A stretch of 62,986 bases of DNA from Alphaproteobacteria bacterium. Lineage in GTDB: Bacteria; Bacteroidota; Bacteroidia; Chitinophagales; Chitinophagaceae. The DNA lies in the NCBI GenBank assembly GCA_030053915.1, contig JASGCT010000008.1, positions 1 to 62,986 of the forward strand, read 5' to 3'. Below are positions 57,101 to 62,986 of the stretch, in pieces; position 1 is the stretch's first letter, and each line of letters opens with the position of its first letter. The translations under genes were made by a program, and so were the position numbers. The notes under the pieces were generated by a model. It did not search any database. It was given only the letters and a program-made list of their open reading frames with translations, and was not told the origin of the DNA.

Positions 57101-60100
57101 GGTAATGGATTAATAATTATTTTACCACTTTGCGAACTGGTTGTAGAACACATTCCATTATTAACGATTACTTGATAATAAGTGGTGGTTATCGTATTAT
57201 CTGGCGTAGCGGTACTTGGTGTATATGTTGGAAATATTGCCCCAACAATTGGTGTACCTATTACATTAGTTACCGAGCTTGCATACCACGCAAATGAATT
57301 ATTATTACCATTATTAGAGACTGCCGTAACACTTAAATTCGTTGGGTTAGCATCTTTACAATAAGTAGCTGTTGCTAGCATTGAATCGGTTATATAAGGT
57401 CGTCTATTTATATTAATTGCAAATGGTTGTGTAGCCACAATAGAATCACATCCCTTAACACCGCCATTTCTTATAACAACATAAAAATATTGAGTAGTAA
57501 TAAAATTAATTATAGGTGTAAAATTATTATTTAAAGAAACTAATGAAATAGGAGTACCGCCAATTGTATTATTAACACTGTTTTGATACCATTGATATGA
57601 CAATGTACCATAACCTGCATTTTTACCATAAGCCATCAAAGGCACTACTAAATTCTGTGCTTCATTTTCGCAATAAATACTTCTTGAAGATGTAATTGAA
57701 TCAAACAGAGGAGATTTATACACTTCTATATCTCCTAAAATGTTAGATGTAGTTGTTCTACAAGACATTGGTGCATTATTATTAAACAAAATCACATAAT
57801 AATAACTTCTACCTACCGAATCTATAATCACACGTTGAATACTATCTGTACCCAGATTTTGTCCTGACACATTTACACCTGTTCTATTAACAACCCACTG
57901 ATATTGAACACTACCCAATAAACCAGGCGTTGTCATTAATGTTAAGCTATCGCCCAATTGATTTACAGCATAACAATAATCAATGTTTCTATTATTTTGA
58001 CTTCTTATTATAGGTCTGTCATAAACTGAAATACCACCACTTAAATTTGATGTTACCGCACAAACATTTCCTACTAAGCTACTTGACACAACTACAAAAT
58101 AATATTTTAAACCAACGCTGTCATTTACAATATAAAATGAATCGTTTGCATTATTTAAGGCTACTGCATTTAGCGTGGAAGGTATGCTATTTCGATACCA
58201 TTTATAAAATAAATTTCTTGTACCTAACGGATCATTAGCAATAATATTTAATGTTGGAGTACTGATATTTAAACAAACTGATTGTGGATTTGTACTTGGT
58301 TGAAATACAATATTAGGAATGTTCTGGGTTTCAACTGCTGCTGATTGATTTGAGAAAACAGAACAATTTGCATTACTAATTCTTACAGTGTAATATTTAG
58401 TTCCTATGACATTAGTAGAGGGTGCGTAATTTATCAATGTATCATTTAATAATAATGTTCCAAGGTTTCCGGGGTTGCTACTCTCGTACCATTGAAATCT
58501 TAATGGTGTGTAACCATCGTTAGATGCGGCTGTAACTGTTAATGGACTTGATGGAGAATTTAAACAATATTGAACCGCATTCAAACCTGGTTGTTGTGAA
58601 ATTGTAATGCTTCTATTTACTACAATGGGTTTGCTAAATGCTGAAAATACAGAATCACAACGCGTTGGGGCATTTAAATTTTTCACAATTACATAATAGT
58701 ATGTTGTACCAGCTAAATTTACAGGTGGAATATATGAATTACTAATTGCATTAGAAATTTTAGTACCACCAATAACGGTAGGACTGCTATTGCTATACCA
58801 TTGATAACTTATGATGCCAATGCCATTATTGTTTGCATTTACAGTAAGTGGCTCAGCAATTATAGATGTATTTTCGCAATACATTGTTACATTGGTTCTA
58901 GGTGAATCTACCGATGGTGTATTATAAACTGTAATACTTCCCATTACCCTTGATGTAATTTCTCTACATGAAGACCCAATGCTAGAAGCAGTATTTTCTA
59001 TAACTGCATAATAATATCGAACACCAACTAGCGTATCTAATGGAACAAAACTATTTGAATTCGAATTTGGTATCAAAACACCGCCCGTGTTAATAGCCGT
59101 AGTTTGTATAAACCATTTATAATTTAATGTTCCCAAACCACCATTATTTACAGAGAGTATAAAAGGTGTAATTGTGTTACTTCTATAACAAGTTGTTTTT
59201 GAAGCCGTATCAGAATTATTATAATTAATGACTGCAGAAACAATTTTTGTAATTTTACCACCTGTGTCTGAAATAATTTTACAATTATTACCACCAATAT
59301 TATTATTCCCTACTTGTACGTAATAATAAAAATCGCCTACGGTATCACTTGGTATAAAGCTACTTGATGTTGCAGTGGCAATTGCAACGCCAGTATAAGA
59401 ATTTGGCATGTTATTGCGATACCATTGATATGTTAAATTTGAAGTTCCATTTGCCGCTTGAGCTACAACATTTAAAGTTGAAGCAACCGATCCTAAACAT
59501 AAATTTTGCGATGTTTTAGCTGGTTGTGTTAAAATAACTGGATTCGCAAAAATTGTAATTTGTGGCGACACATTACTTGTAATAGTACAATTTCCTCTTT
59601 GTATCGTTACTGTATAATATCTCGTGGCAGTTGTATCATCAGGTAGATAACGATTTGTGTCAGTATTTTGTATAGCATTTCCTATAGAACCCATGTTTTC
59701 GCTAATATACCATTGATAAATTGTATTGGCAAAAATGTTTGTAGAAACAACTGATAAAACAGACCGTGGCTCGCCCTTACAATAATTGGCATTATTTAAA
59801 TTACTTGCTCCATAATCTATAACGGGTGTTTGATAAATTATGATACTACCGCTTGTATCAGATATTACTGAATCACAACCCATTAAACCTGAACCATTAC
59901 TTACTTTTACATAATAATAAAGGGGATTATAAAACGCTGTATCCGTCTTGGGAGTAATCTGTGTATTTGTTGCACCAGGAATCAAGCCACCACCAGAATT
60001 TGACCTTACGCTGTTTCTATACCATTGATATTGGGGTACGCCATAACCACCTATGGATGCTACAACCGATAAATTTGTAACGCCACTCGTTTGTCCTTGA

Positions 60101-62986
60101 CAATACTCAAATGACGTTTTTAAAGGTTGTTGACTAATGCTTGGTGTATCATACACTTCGATGCTTCCAGAATAAGGACTACTTGATGTATCACATTGCG
60201 GATCATTTAAATTAGGATTTCGTATCACTACATAATAATAGGTTTTCCCTACAGACGATGTAGGTGGCGTATATGTAGCCATATTCCCAACAGAATCAAG
60301 TGGATTAACTGTTCTTGGTAACATATTACTTGTGCTTCGATACCATGTAAAGTTAGGAGTTACCCCACCTGTTAAACTTGCATTTGCAATTAAACTTGTT
60401 GCCAAACTATTTTGACAATATTTATAGTTAGTATTACCATTTGTTACTGAATTTATACTTGGCCTTGAAAAAACTATAATCGAATCCGTTAGCCCACTAA
60501 CAAAAGAATCACATGCCGAATTACTACTTAAATTATTTTTTATTACAACGAAATAAAATCTAACACCAATTGTATTTGTACTCGGTGTATAACTTGAGTT
60601 TGTGCTGAGACCAGTTGCTTTTGTACTTCCAACGGTACTTTTAATAGTATTTTCGTACCATTGATAAGTTACATTTCCGTATCCTCCTGTATTAGTATTA
60701 GTAGAAAAAGGAGTTACGCCTATTTGATTTTGACAATAACTATATTTCTGATTATTTATAATAACAACTGAAGGTGTGTCAAAAACTTCATAAGGCATGC
60801 TATAATTACTTATAGAAGTATCACATTCATTAGGTAAGGTTGTATCTCTAATAATTGCATAATAATAATGAATTCCAACTGTTGCAGTTGAAGGAACATA
60901 ATTTTGCCCCTCACCAACCCTTAACACTAAAGACTCCGTTTTATCATTAGTATTATTGATACTTTCATACCAAACGTATTTTTTATCACTGCCACTTGCC
61001 GCAATAAATAAAGTCGTAGCAATACTATTTTGGCAGTACTTTCCTCCACCAATTGGCTGATTTGTTATAGAAGGTCTTGTATTTATTAATATTTGGCTGG
61101 AAACGGCACTCTTTATAGAATTACAACTACTTAAGCCAGAACCATTTCTAACATCAACATAATAATATGTAGCACCAAGGCTGCTTAAAGAAGGCGTAAA
61201 CGTACTATTTGTTGCCCCATTAATTAATGCCCCTCCTACATTACTATTTGTTGAATTGCTATACCATTGAAATGTAACAGGTGTTCCATAACCGCCATTT
61301 GTGGCAGATATGTTTAAAGCACTAACGCCATTCGCTTGATTGATACAATATTTAATTACATTAGGAACATTTAATGGTTGCATACTTATTTTGGGTGTAT
61401 CAAAAACTTCAATGCTACCACTATATTCTGAAGAAGTTAAACTACAATGCATTGGTGCACTTAAATTCGAAATTATAGTATAATAAAAAAATCCAGAAGT
61501 AGAATCAATTTTGGGATTAAAAATCAAACCAATACCAACACTATCTTGGGCATTACCGTTTCGAGGTGCCACTAAACTACTACTGCGATACCATTTTACA
61601 ACACCCGTCCCTAAGCCATAACTTACTACTACATTCAATGGGTTACCCAAACTTCCTAACGAGGCTTTACAATATTGTTGAGCATTTAAAGCAGAACTTG
61701 TAATAATTGGATTTCTATAAATAGCCACACTACCACTGGTGTTACTTGTTATGGCACAATTATTGCCACTAATCCCATTTCTAGCAATTACATAATAAAA
61801 TAATCTTGCAATAGTATCTATAGGTGTTATTGTGTTTGCCGTGTTAACTAACCTTAAAGCATTATTGTTACTGGTTTGATCAATGCTCGAAATATACCAT
61901 TCATAATTTATATTAGTGCCACCAAGTGCATCTATTATACTGATGCTTAAAGGCGTTTTGGAATCATTAGTACAATAAACATAATTTGTTTTAGGAATTT
62001 GCGAATTAATTACAGGAGCTTTATTTACGCTGATCCCATTTGATTGTTGGCTTATACTACAATTCGTATTCGATACAACTACTGAATAATAATTTGTTCC
62101 AATACTATCTTTATTTGGCGTAAACATATTAGAATTTGCGCCATTTATTAAATTTCCACGCACACCTGCGGCTTTATTCATATACCACAAATAATTAACA
62201 GCACCACCACTTCCATCATTAGCAATAATTATAAAGGGTTCAGTTGTATCACCTTGACAATACGTATTTCTAATAGTTGCTATATTACTGCTACTTATAT
62301 TAGGTACTTGATTTGTTACAATGTTTCCGCTTATTACACTTCTAACTGAATCACACGCTAAACCTAAATTAGCACCATTTTTAATAACAGCAAAATAATA
62401 ACGTGTATTGACATTACTAATTATAGGACTAAAATTAGAATCAATTGCATTAACTATCGCACTTGAACCTACATAACTATTTACTGAATTAGAATACCAT
62501 TGAATACTTTTTGTACCATATCCTCCAGTTGAACCAGATACAACTAAGTCCGTAACGCCCCCACTTTGGTTTAAACAGTAATTTGCTGAGGATAAATTAA
62601 TTGTTGAAACAATCGGTTGAGCATAAACCTCTATTGCACCGCTAATACCAGTACTTGATACATTACATCCATTAGGCGCTTCTAAAATTTTAACTACAGA
62701 ATAATAGTAAATTTTACTTGGTGTATCAACGCGTGGTTTAAAAATTGAACCAGCGCCTACAGAATCAATTGGTAAAGCACTCCCTACTGCATTTACAAAA
62801 CTTCTATACCACACAATATTGGCGTTACCTAATTGAGAATTTGAATTAACAGATAGGTTTGTAACTGAATTTGCATTTAAACAATATTTTGCAGATGTCC
62901 CATTAATAAATGTTAAGTTTAATGGCTGGCTAAACACCCGCACCGCACCACTTACATTAGAAGTTACACTATCGCAACCCGCCAAA
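42172..62986 (-). CDS. Giant T9SS-secreted surface protein of tandem Ig-like repeats (N-terminus outside window)
   Basis: One open frame of at least 6,937 residues runs off the right edge. It contains about 68 tandem units averaging ~102 aa. The unit consensus is YC-x-N, then YxWY about 35 residues on, then a YYYVV strand, then C-(D/x)-S-x-x-S-x-x-S and a V-(Y/N)-x-x-P linker. Each unit thus has the Cys-Trp-Cys core of an Ig-like fold, allowing one disulfide per unit. The last ~95 residues (VVTPNGDGVNDVLMF to the C-terminus) are a gliding-motility-associated (CHU_C, type B) sorting domain. The protein should be exported by the T9SS and attached to the cell surface as a long fibre for adhesion or gliding. 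There are no internal stops or frameshifts over 20.8 kb. The signal peptide and promoter lie outside the window. Confidence 0.93.
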   Translation of the reverse strand, partial: LAGCDSVTSNVSGAVRVFSQPLNLTFINGTSAKYCLNANSVTNLSVNSNSQLGNANIVWYRSFVNAVGSALPIDSVGAGSIFKPRVDTPSKIYYYSVVKILEAPNGCNVSSTGISGAIEVYAQPIVSTINLSSANYCLNQSGGVTDLVVSGSTGGYGTKSIQWYSNSVNSYVGSSAIVNAIDSNFSPIISNVNTRYYFAVIKNGANLGLACDSVRSVISGNIVTNQVPNISSSNIATIRNTYCQGDTTEPFIIIANDGSGGAVNYLWYMNKAAGVRGNLINGANSNMFTPNKDSIGTNYYSVVVSNTNCSISQQSNGISVNKAPVINSQIPKTNYVYCTNDSKTPLSISIIDALGGTNINYEWYISSIDQTSNNNALRLVNTANTITPIDTIARLFYYVIARNGISGNNCAITSNTSGSVAIYRNPIITSSALNAQQYCKASLGSLGNPLNVVVSYGLGTGVVKWYRSSSLVAPRNGNAQDSVGIGLIFNPKIDSTSGFFYYTIISNLSAPMHCSLTSSEYSGSIEVFDTPKISMQPLNVPNVIKYCINQANGVSALNISATNGGYGTPVTFQWYSNSTNSNVGGALINGATNSTFTPSLSSLGATYYYVDVRNGSGLSSCNSIKSAVSSQILINTRPSITNQPIGGGKYCQNSIATTLFIAASGSDKKYVWYESINNTNDKTESLVLRVGEGQNYVPSTATVGIHYYYAIIRDTTLPNECDTSISNYSMPYEVFDTPSVVIINNQKYSYCQNQIGVTPFSTNTNTGGYGNVTYQWYENTIKSTVGSTKATGLSTNSSYTPSTNTIGVRFYFVVIKNNLSSNSACDSFVSGLTDSIIVFSRPSINSVTNGNTNYKYCQNSLATSLIANASLTGGVTPNFTWYRSTSNMLPRTVNPLDSVGNMATYTPPTSSVGKTYYYVVIRNPNLNDPQCDTSSSPYSGSIEVYDTPSISQQPLKTSFEYCQGQTSGVTNLSVVASIGGYGVPQYQWYRNSVRSNSGGGLIPGATNTQITPKTDTAFYNPLYYYVKVSNGSGLMGCDSVISDTSGSIIIYQTPVIDYGASNLNNANYCKGEPRSVLSVVSTNIFANTIYQWYISENMGSIGNAIQNTDTNRYLPDDTTATRYYTVTIQRGNCTITSNVSPQITIFANPVILTQPAKTSQNLCLGSVASTLNVVAQAANGTSNLTYQWYRNNMPNSYTGVAIATATSSSFIPSDTVGDFYYYVQVGNNNIGGNNCKIISDTGGKITKIVSAVINYNNSDTASKTTCYRSNTITPFILSVNNGGLGTLNYKWFIQTTAINTGGVLIPNSNSNSFVPLDTLVGVRYYYAVIENTASSIGSSCREITSRVMGSITVYNTPSVDSPRTNVTMYCENTSIIAEPLTVNANNNGIGIISYQWYSNSSPTVIGGTKISNAISNSYIPPVNLAGTTYYYVIVKNLNAPTRCDSVFSAFSKPIVVNRSITISQQPGLNAVQYCLNSPSSPLTVTAASNDGYTPLRFQWYESSNPGNLGTLLLNDTLINYAPSTNVIGTKYYTVRISNANCSVFSNQSAAVETQNIPNIVFQPSTNPQSVCLNISTPTLNIIANDPLGTRNLFYKWYRNSIPSTLNAVALNNANDSFYIVNDSVGLKYYFVVVSSSLVGNVCAVTSNLSGGISVYDRPIIRSQNNRNIDYCYAVNQLGDSLTLMTTPGLLGSVQYQWVVNRTGVNVSGQNLGTDSIQRVIIDSVGRSYYYVILFNNNAPMSCRTTTSNILGDIEVYKSPLFDSITSSRSIYCENEAQNLVVPLMAYGKNAGYGTLSYQWYQNSVNNTIGGTPISLVSLNNNFTPIINFITTQYFYVVIRNGGVKGCDSIVATQPFAININRRPYITDSMLATATYCKDANPTNLSVTAVSNNGNNNSFAWYASSVTNVIGTPIVGAIFPTYTPSTATPDNTITTTYYQVIVNNGMCSTTSSQSGKIIINPLPNITTQPSGGLSYCENSTRMPISVRATSGNGLNNLNYNWYYNTINSYNGAIEILNSNDSNLIPKDTVGLVYYFAQINNAFSGNNCSIRTAISNPITIYDAPIVIQQPNTTNYRYCYSTTELADSTYRVSFNQRFSSSRIKWLRNSVGSILSGDSIYGNSTTFRPTLDSNGIFYYFAVAVNDAAPINSSCSTSTSAISGSVSVYIKPTVTNPTTITSQYCFNPANNGQENITVMGNQGRIGNIIYRWYLSPNNLTNNPAAQMVPSNQTNIYKPRIDTVGTFYYFVVAKNNSGLAACDSVVSNLAQRIDVGAAPTINLAQSNFIAGTYCKNDLVTPLRVSAKSNNTNAVIIQWYRNTSQSYNGAVAISGATDTFYIPPSVSATSFPLYYFVTINNGNCSFSSQISSAFIVNELPIISVQPNISGPQSVCFKFGATQLNISATSGVNDNNISYRWFINSDPNNQTGLVIPGAIANIFVPFDTIEGRRYYYVEVTNTQGNSCKITSTISAAIDVYTAPDITNMLSPITNKKYCKGLPNQTASDTLKILARTPVLGSLNYAWIRNSVANTLVGDSVGTGVVYNPKIDTQGRNYYYVRITNRSAPNACMVSTSGLSGSFEVYATPVISSVSSNLTTYCTNSTNLLQPIIASATNGGYGNLRTQWYVNSSDVRDASGNVISNANGLSFVPPIFNPGTFYYYILASNGSGLVCDSIFSSISVRVDVNPLPTIQSFIIDTNASFYCTNVPATALSINAVSNNLNPLTYQWYSNTNRDTSIVTRMLINSAIGFSFTPPSTISGSLQYYFCKISNGFCNINSVVSGAVNIVERPTIVGENLFIPNGIYQCKDTTSPILSVANNPILKFQWYDSTTQRGAWLPVNNDTLNTINASTSEAGLKYYRVIATAVGTTGCNATSNTSGVIRILPNIVFDNFNVVTGKFCLNNATRNMTVIGNTNSLGNLRYVWYRQNTNMNSGGDSVAENSTFRPIATHVGKNYYYVVAINVDAPINGRCYAATSAIAGNFDVYTYPIVSNLFTSQATYCQNLSLPQDMIVTGTTGGYGTLSFQWYSNLTNDTFSGSRINGANLQRYQPPINNIGTIYYYVVLSNGSGLACDSIVSDTTIAITINIPPTIINQPNTNTATICLNGISPTYTVGANSNSISPLSYQWYSNNTRSATTISGIGLPVTNNGTSQMFRPDSTVATDSTFFRVVVGNVSCFVTSNVTGRFIVYNPPIITGTSLNPAFYCVRQTQNISNLSVTATDIRGGTNLRYTWYFNSVPTKTGATQIVNGTSTNAPNLNNSGVYYYILDVANNVTTPGFPLNNCVTTLVSGAVTVYNQPVINNIKTQAKQYCFNQSNVDSLQIEAIPTGNETYTYTWYRSDVNNFSKTPELLMNQTRSTIIPQVNQTGRFYYVTIVSNNSIANGLACKSDTSDFTGAIETYNNPVFNTISISKDSYCIGGSVDTIKVISANNGGWGTLSYEWFYNFNNNSLIGGTKVGLNSPTYIPNNLAPIGVYYYYLILHNGGPKACDSVSSVLPLQINVERPPQITMQPSRTLKRLCFGTNADTLFIVANTAGIQGNLLYQWYASKSVSKTNPVTVGDPTSNPFLVTPTSRYDTNYYFVRVINQGVLSVNCQSTESDPSGQIIVISAPTVSNRYDSFIYCRNTLPATINLQYTAGQGSSISAFEWYFNPVQSNLNGFRINVPASSTSISPNTDTIGIKYYYVKIINSNSCFVISPIITKITINSRPEVTFQPTLNSTNSFYCRTLGGLGGTINVNAVATGQGEPNFGNNILRFDWFKKALNNNFNEGNFVTTTTSLSGTASSYTVPLSFPDTAYYFVSIVNANNCSTVTNFTVNNIGQVARIEIADNPVISNITLPGSRRYCFSNSLKSRTISIMPNTTIYNIKWFKTIEANGVNASVIPNANTTFYIPDINTMGYYYYYLTYNYGSAVCSDSTPILAGDSIYNNIVLTQTNLASAKYCNTSASTNALNVSATNGGLGTLKYQWFINTSAVADTTDPSKQVGSNNYLLNPFLSLIGKNYYYVLVNNIDAPQGTCKNAISNVSGAIEVYGRPSIQLSSTSLADRIYCRNDTNAVLSFEITSDFGGYGVVKYQWYKSSLPSTSLGTPVANANNILFKPFVNNLDTNYYYALITNGSGIKLCDSVYSEISGKIVVITAPVFLTQNLSNRSYCFNFENPYAGVINLTVTTDFATSFQWYLSRVSNDIGDPIAGETNLNYPPKVDVAGIFYYRIVASNSSCNTTSMISKIIVNELPTIVSMERKPEISNLRLLLCQFDSLNAPNITISALDYLGGTKLNYKWYRVNQQQYVNFFEVGNDTNSIYADTKNSGSYYYFAVAYNNYPDNTCSATSDFSGQTVNINQNPIITSPLNSNDRAVCQNDPNPSPLVIQATAGQDNSIDEYRWFYSTTNTNVNNLTFLPLPTPSNSILPPTNLPGNSFRYYLVVLRDNNNCTTTSQFSGKVTVSFVPIIDQNLTTTNTTNGILCLNYNPDTLKLQAHLNSGDNPNYQWLAAKTMIPTDARVIAGVPSLNSFVIPTTMVDTNYYYGVVIDPVSACKTTSSISELYVVNKLPAIFQNPSTKSLVLCQQQLDTNSYFITIENPNYQVEWYRSFIQGSFNGTAIPNSNTLVFRPLTDIISNAFYYAIVTDFTGCRSTSSQSGSVSVRGVPIILNPAQLDTTKTCIGNIANSINLLVTPPAGSDISGYQWIRVKNNLGFLTTDTLVGATNVSYTPIISTEGLYEYRALVSSNNGCVVSSPTLRRYNINPNPIIPNLSSDNLRLELCRFATNTKELFIDPSVGALNLQWYRSKTNYYPNVQNNMFFAVTGATNTFYTPTTNDTGSNYYFLVASTQFNCRATSNPSGDFYIIPTPIVTQLALSATSFCFSDPNATILVRANSGINPADTLNLTYQWYTTLVPGANSGGEAIVDGNRGKSNLLRLVNSMASALYYYVEITNSLGCANVSQATPLVEIVDTPRFIDNTYNLSNISYSLCQNTTNPNFLIVNASAGSGAGSLNPVWYRATTASYSGVVVSNQGSFYAPSTTEAGEFYYYVIFTQSKGSCKLSSTISGKIDVLARPTIVLNLNPGDISEVSYCAGTATDPLRVTTSGSNVNYLWYMSPTKNIRDTVLIPNETMSSYTPNNTTIGSRYYLVKVLNNALGCATLSDFSEKINILSSPLLTTSTNFNNAVQYCANRTATNPLTIAVTDVPNTIISYRWFILNKDDTNTLIALATEDTLNTYLPNYKIPGDYYFRAIVSNASSLASCRTSTSALSGIYTVNDTPSILSLSFAQGAPDRNYCSNNQIIQSIFVNVNRSPNNQNLDFTWYQIPDGGTTNDGYEVFSGINLDTIYPLSNQIGASRYFTIINNANNCFTTSDVSGVVRINSAPQIVTNINNSDYSYCLNASNVRPLTISSPSMSLVYEWFKYDITTRNTSTLPSTSNSYKPINIDTASRYFARITSGIGCVIMTDTSGVYRFLPEPQLPAADITFISNCLGQPITQQLSITGLTGGIGTPRYSWYKSRLADRNSGYIISNSQTYVPLSDTVGSFYYYGVASFDTIYGCAVVKTQNTQLTTNSLPNLSANFPSKTTKNYCLGDTIIPLKINILNKTNVTYSYRWFRTQNPVNNNGTELLNEIDSQYTPPNNIISNFYYYAIVGNDFCLATSTISGINNINALPVITSQPNKRDTIYVQFSTPARLAVTVASTPVPASTANWYTTTDTFVLGSLAATGLNFLPSTSQISSSYYRSIVIGNNGCRATSNASGRITVIANMRIVGQPSVSPATYCQYSSNVTNISVNIDPGSTQITRYTWYYTLNISQKGDSIPNSNSNTIAPLTNLAPGTYYYYVVVTNNFSQTVTSNLSGGITLTAKAIVVNSGLIDSSYCTSTRDYLNFSLSGGSGVPYIIWYVSTFNNYNPITSTQLSTNTNLSQSLEILKTQSGNFYYYARINYPNEPNPECQNIYTKIVNIKVYDNIAISKDLTPLYNYCQGQDAEQLNVVATTPYSNFAMNQVRYEWYAITTEAGRDIIQKLPDTTNYYTPSTAIPGIFKYYAKIYNGAPLVASCAVRNSITTTITINVSPVITIQPIEENKFGLNELATNLVVTSPTSNITYTWFSNTINSTEGGTRILNQTNYYFNPPTTDTGTLYYYVRLSYIDPRTSPNCNNTLSNVSSVKITLKPQIISVSYIDTGYCLSSPAAPIVINAFDGGSRLKYNWYSSAFPTFDNPVFVVSDTLNYYTPSTSLPGTLYFFCVIDNGGAPLYSKDTSDFIRVYVDDNSSFDISLVSDTINYCKNQESIPKFKILTFDDTYTYSYQWFSSDQDGQNPITRTLLDTFTTFMPTDTLYGPNYYYVVVNNHLNGGSANCNTATSKIATAFIWSKPIINLDLKDSIYCTGNIVQPLIFSAVSNYSDLTNTWFKSSTYLRQDDAVIPNVSGETYMPLLPFDSVFITARISNKSPIAECQYIETKTARVIITPTPTLPYSDTFQICSGTNFYLILTPNTKNTSISWKRPTSQGVNNEANSGTGLISETLYNTYTQPNTAYTKYTINLVTNIGCKNVNYLNLAIKPTPIITDITGGRTAIYCSQIGTFNNSRPKSIISVNYPNAKVSWFIRYPNQTAPITTRGDTNVIPAFSVRNPTAFNDILYNAIVISANLNDCISPIDSVSFSIAPPIPHQVVVGNEVVCKGFQPTSLFSTNRDISVPPPPVYSSYRWQYSDTNTPASFYITPLTGITAFTRELIPPKQFVPKFYRVITQYGCVDTSDILKVDTLPIPVVKIIYTRQPIVSFGNPFVINVSGAQNFAWSPIISAKEFYNAATNQIILYPQSSLLLDSIYTKYYITGTNANQCKNTDSISILSTRGYDLGPSVSSGVTVVTPNGDGVNDVLMFNNLSYYTFSHIYIYNSFNQLVYESIDYQKNNNFFTGVGNVGKYENVKLNTGTYYFKVIFGKIEDVETPSKLITLYSTFSIVNQ
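43000..62986 (-). repeat. Tandem array of ~68 Ig-like repeat units (~305 bp each)
   Basis: Counting the unit-ending C-x-x-x-(S/T) and V-x-x-x-P signatures gives about 68 boundaries from the window edge to the sorting domain. Units near the right edge are regular and well conserved (GGYG-x-x-x-x-QWY; YYYVV). Those left of about 50.9 kb are more diverged, and the last four or five before the sorting domain are degenerate. DNA identity between units is low by eye, so this is a protein-level repeat. Confidence 0.85.
52500..62650 (-). repeat. Higher-order repeat: four-unit blocks of about 1.2 kb
   Basis: A unit end of the type AP-x-x-C...(S/A)-I-E-V-Y-x-x-P recurs at about 62630, 61408, 60158, 58931, 57725, 56500, 55261, 54054 and 52810. 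The eight spacings are 1,206-1,250 bp. A second unit end, G-L-x-x-C-D-S-V, recurs in the same phase near 62350, 61122, 59880, 58653, 57445, 56210, 54980, 53772 and 52532. A third, G-N-x-C, recurs with the same period between about 59.3 and 53.2 kb. The block between 61.4 and 60.2 kb deviates internally: it repeats the first two unit types twice. Confidence 0.75.

Noticed and set aside
42172..62986. Possible CRISPR or minisatellite array because of the strong periodicity
   Set aside because: The periodicity is in the protein, with a continuous reading frame. Repeats are about 305 bp and poorly conserved at DNA level, with no short identical repeats separated by unique spacers.

Overview
The window is strongly AT-rich and reads as a chromosomal segment of a Bacteroidota bacterium, probably an uncultured Chitinophagales or Saprospirales relative. 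Four things support this. Many genes are preceded by the Bacteroidota -7 box TAnnTTTG, sometimes with a TTTG -33 box. Two very large secreted proteins end in the gliding-motility-associated (type B) sorting domain of the type IX secretion system (T9SS). The SbcCD, RNase G, NrnA and bS6-bS18-bL9 genes look like ordinary Bacteroidota core genes. A B12-dependent acyl-CoA mutase catalytic subunit without a fused cobalamin domain is also present. No tRNA, rRNA, CRISPR array, insertion sequence or prophage was seen.

Layout. 1-4.3 kb: tail of one M16 peptidase subunit and a complete second one, then a short operon of an SUMF1-fold protein, an NrnA-like DHH phosphoesterase and an FKBP lipoprotein. 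4.5-7.7 kb: a 1,091-aa T9SS cargo with RCC1 repeats. 7.8-13.8 kb (minus strand): cyanophycinase-like lipoprotein, CrcB fluoride channel coupled to a heme-containing sorbosone-dehydrogenase-like lipoprotein, a methyltransferase and MutY. 13.9-16.7 kb: HU-like protein, TPR protein, a 29-aa basic protein and RNase G. 16.7-23.9 kb (minus): SbcC, SbcD, a secreted amidohydrolase and the rpsF-rpsR-rplI operon.

24.2-33.1 kb is a defence island placed between core genes. One operon with a near-perfect promoter carries a type III-like restriction helicase-nuclease, a MntA-HepT (MNT/HEPN) toxin-antitoxin pair and the modification methyltransferase. It is followed by a 981-aa protein joining an N-terminal HD domain to a central Hsp90-like (GHKL) ATPase, and by a frameshifted DUF2442 remnant. 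This is the best candidate for an undescribed system: a restriction enzyme whose two subunits are separated by a toxin-antitoxin module, next to an HD-GHKL protein.

33.1-42.2 kb returns to core genes: acyl-CoA mutase, Ndk, GcvH, an unusual VanZ-glycosidase fusion, Fmt, a solitary beta-class DNA methyltransferase, an LD-carboxypeptidase and a membrane metallophosphoesterase. 42.2 kb to the window edge (minus) is a single open reading frame of at least 6,937 codons, lacking its N-terminus. It encodes about 68 tandem Ig-like units of about 100 aa and a T9SS type B sorting domain. In its N-proximal half the units fall into a higher-order four-unit repeat of about 1.2 kb, seen in eight consecutive intervals.
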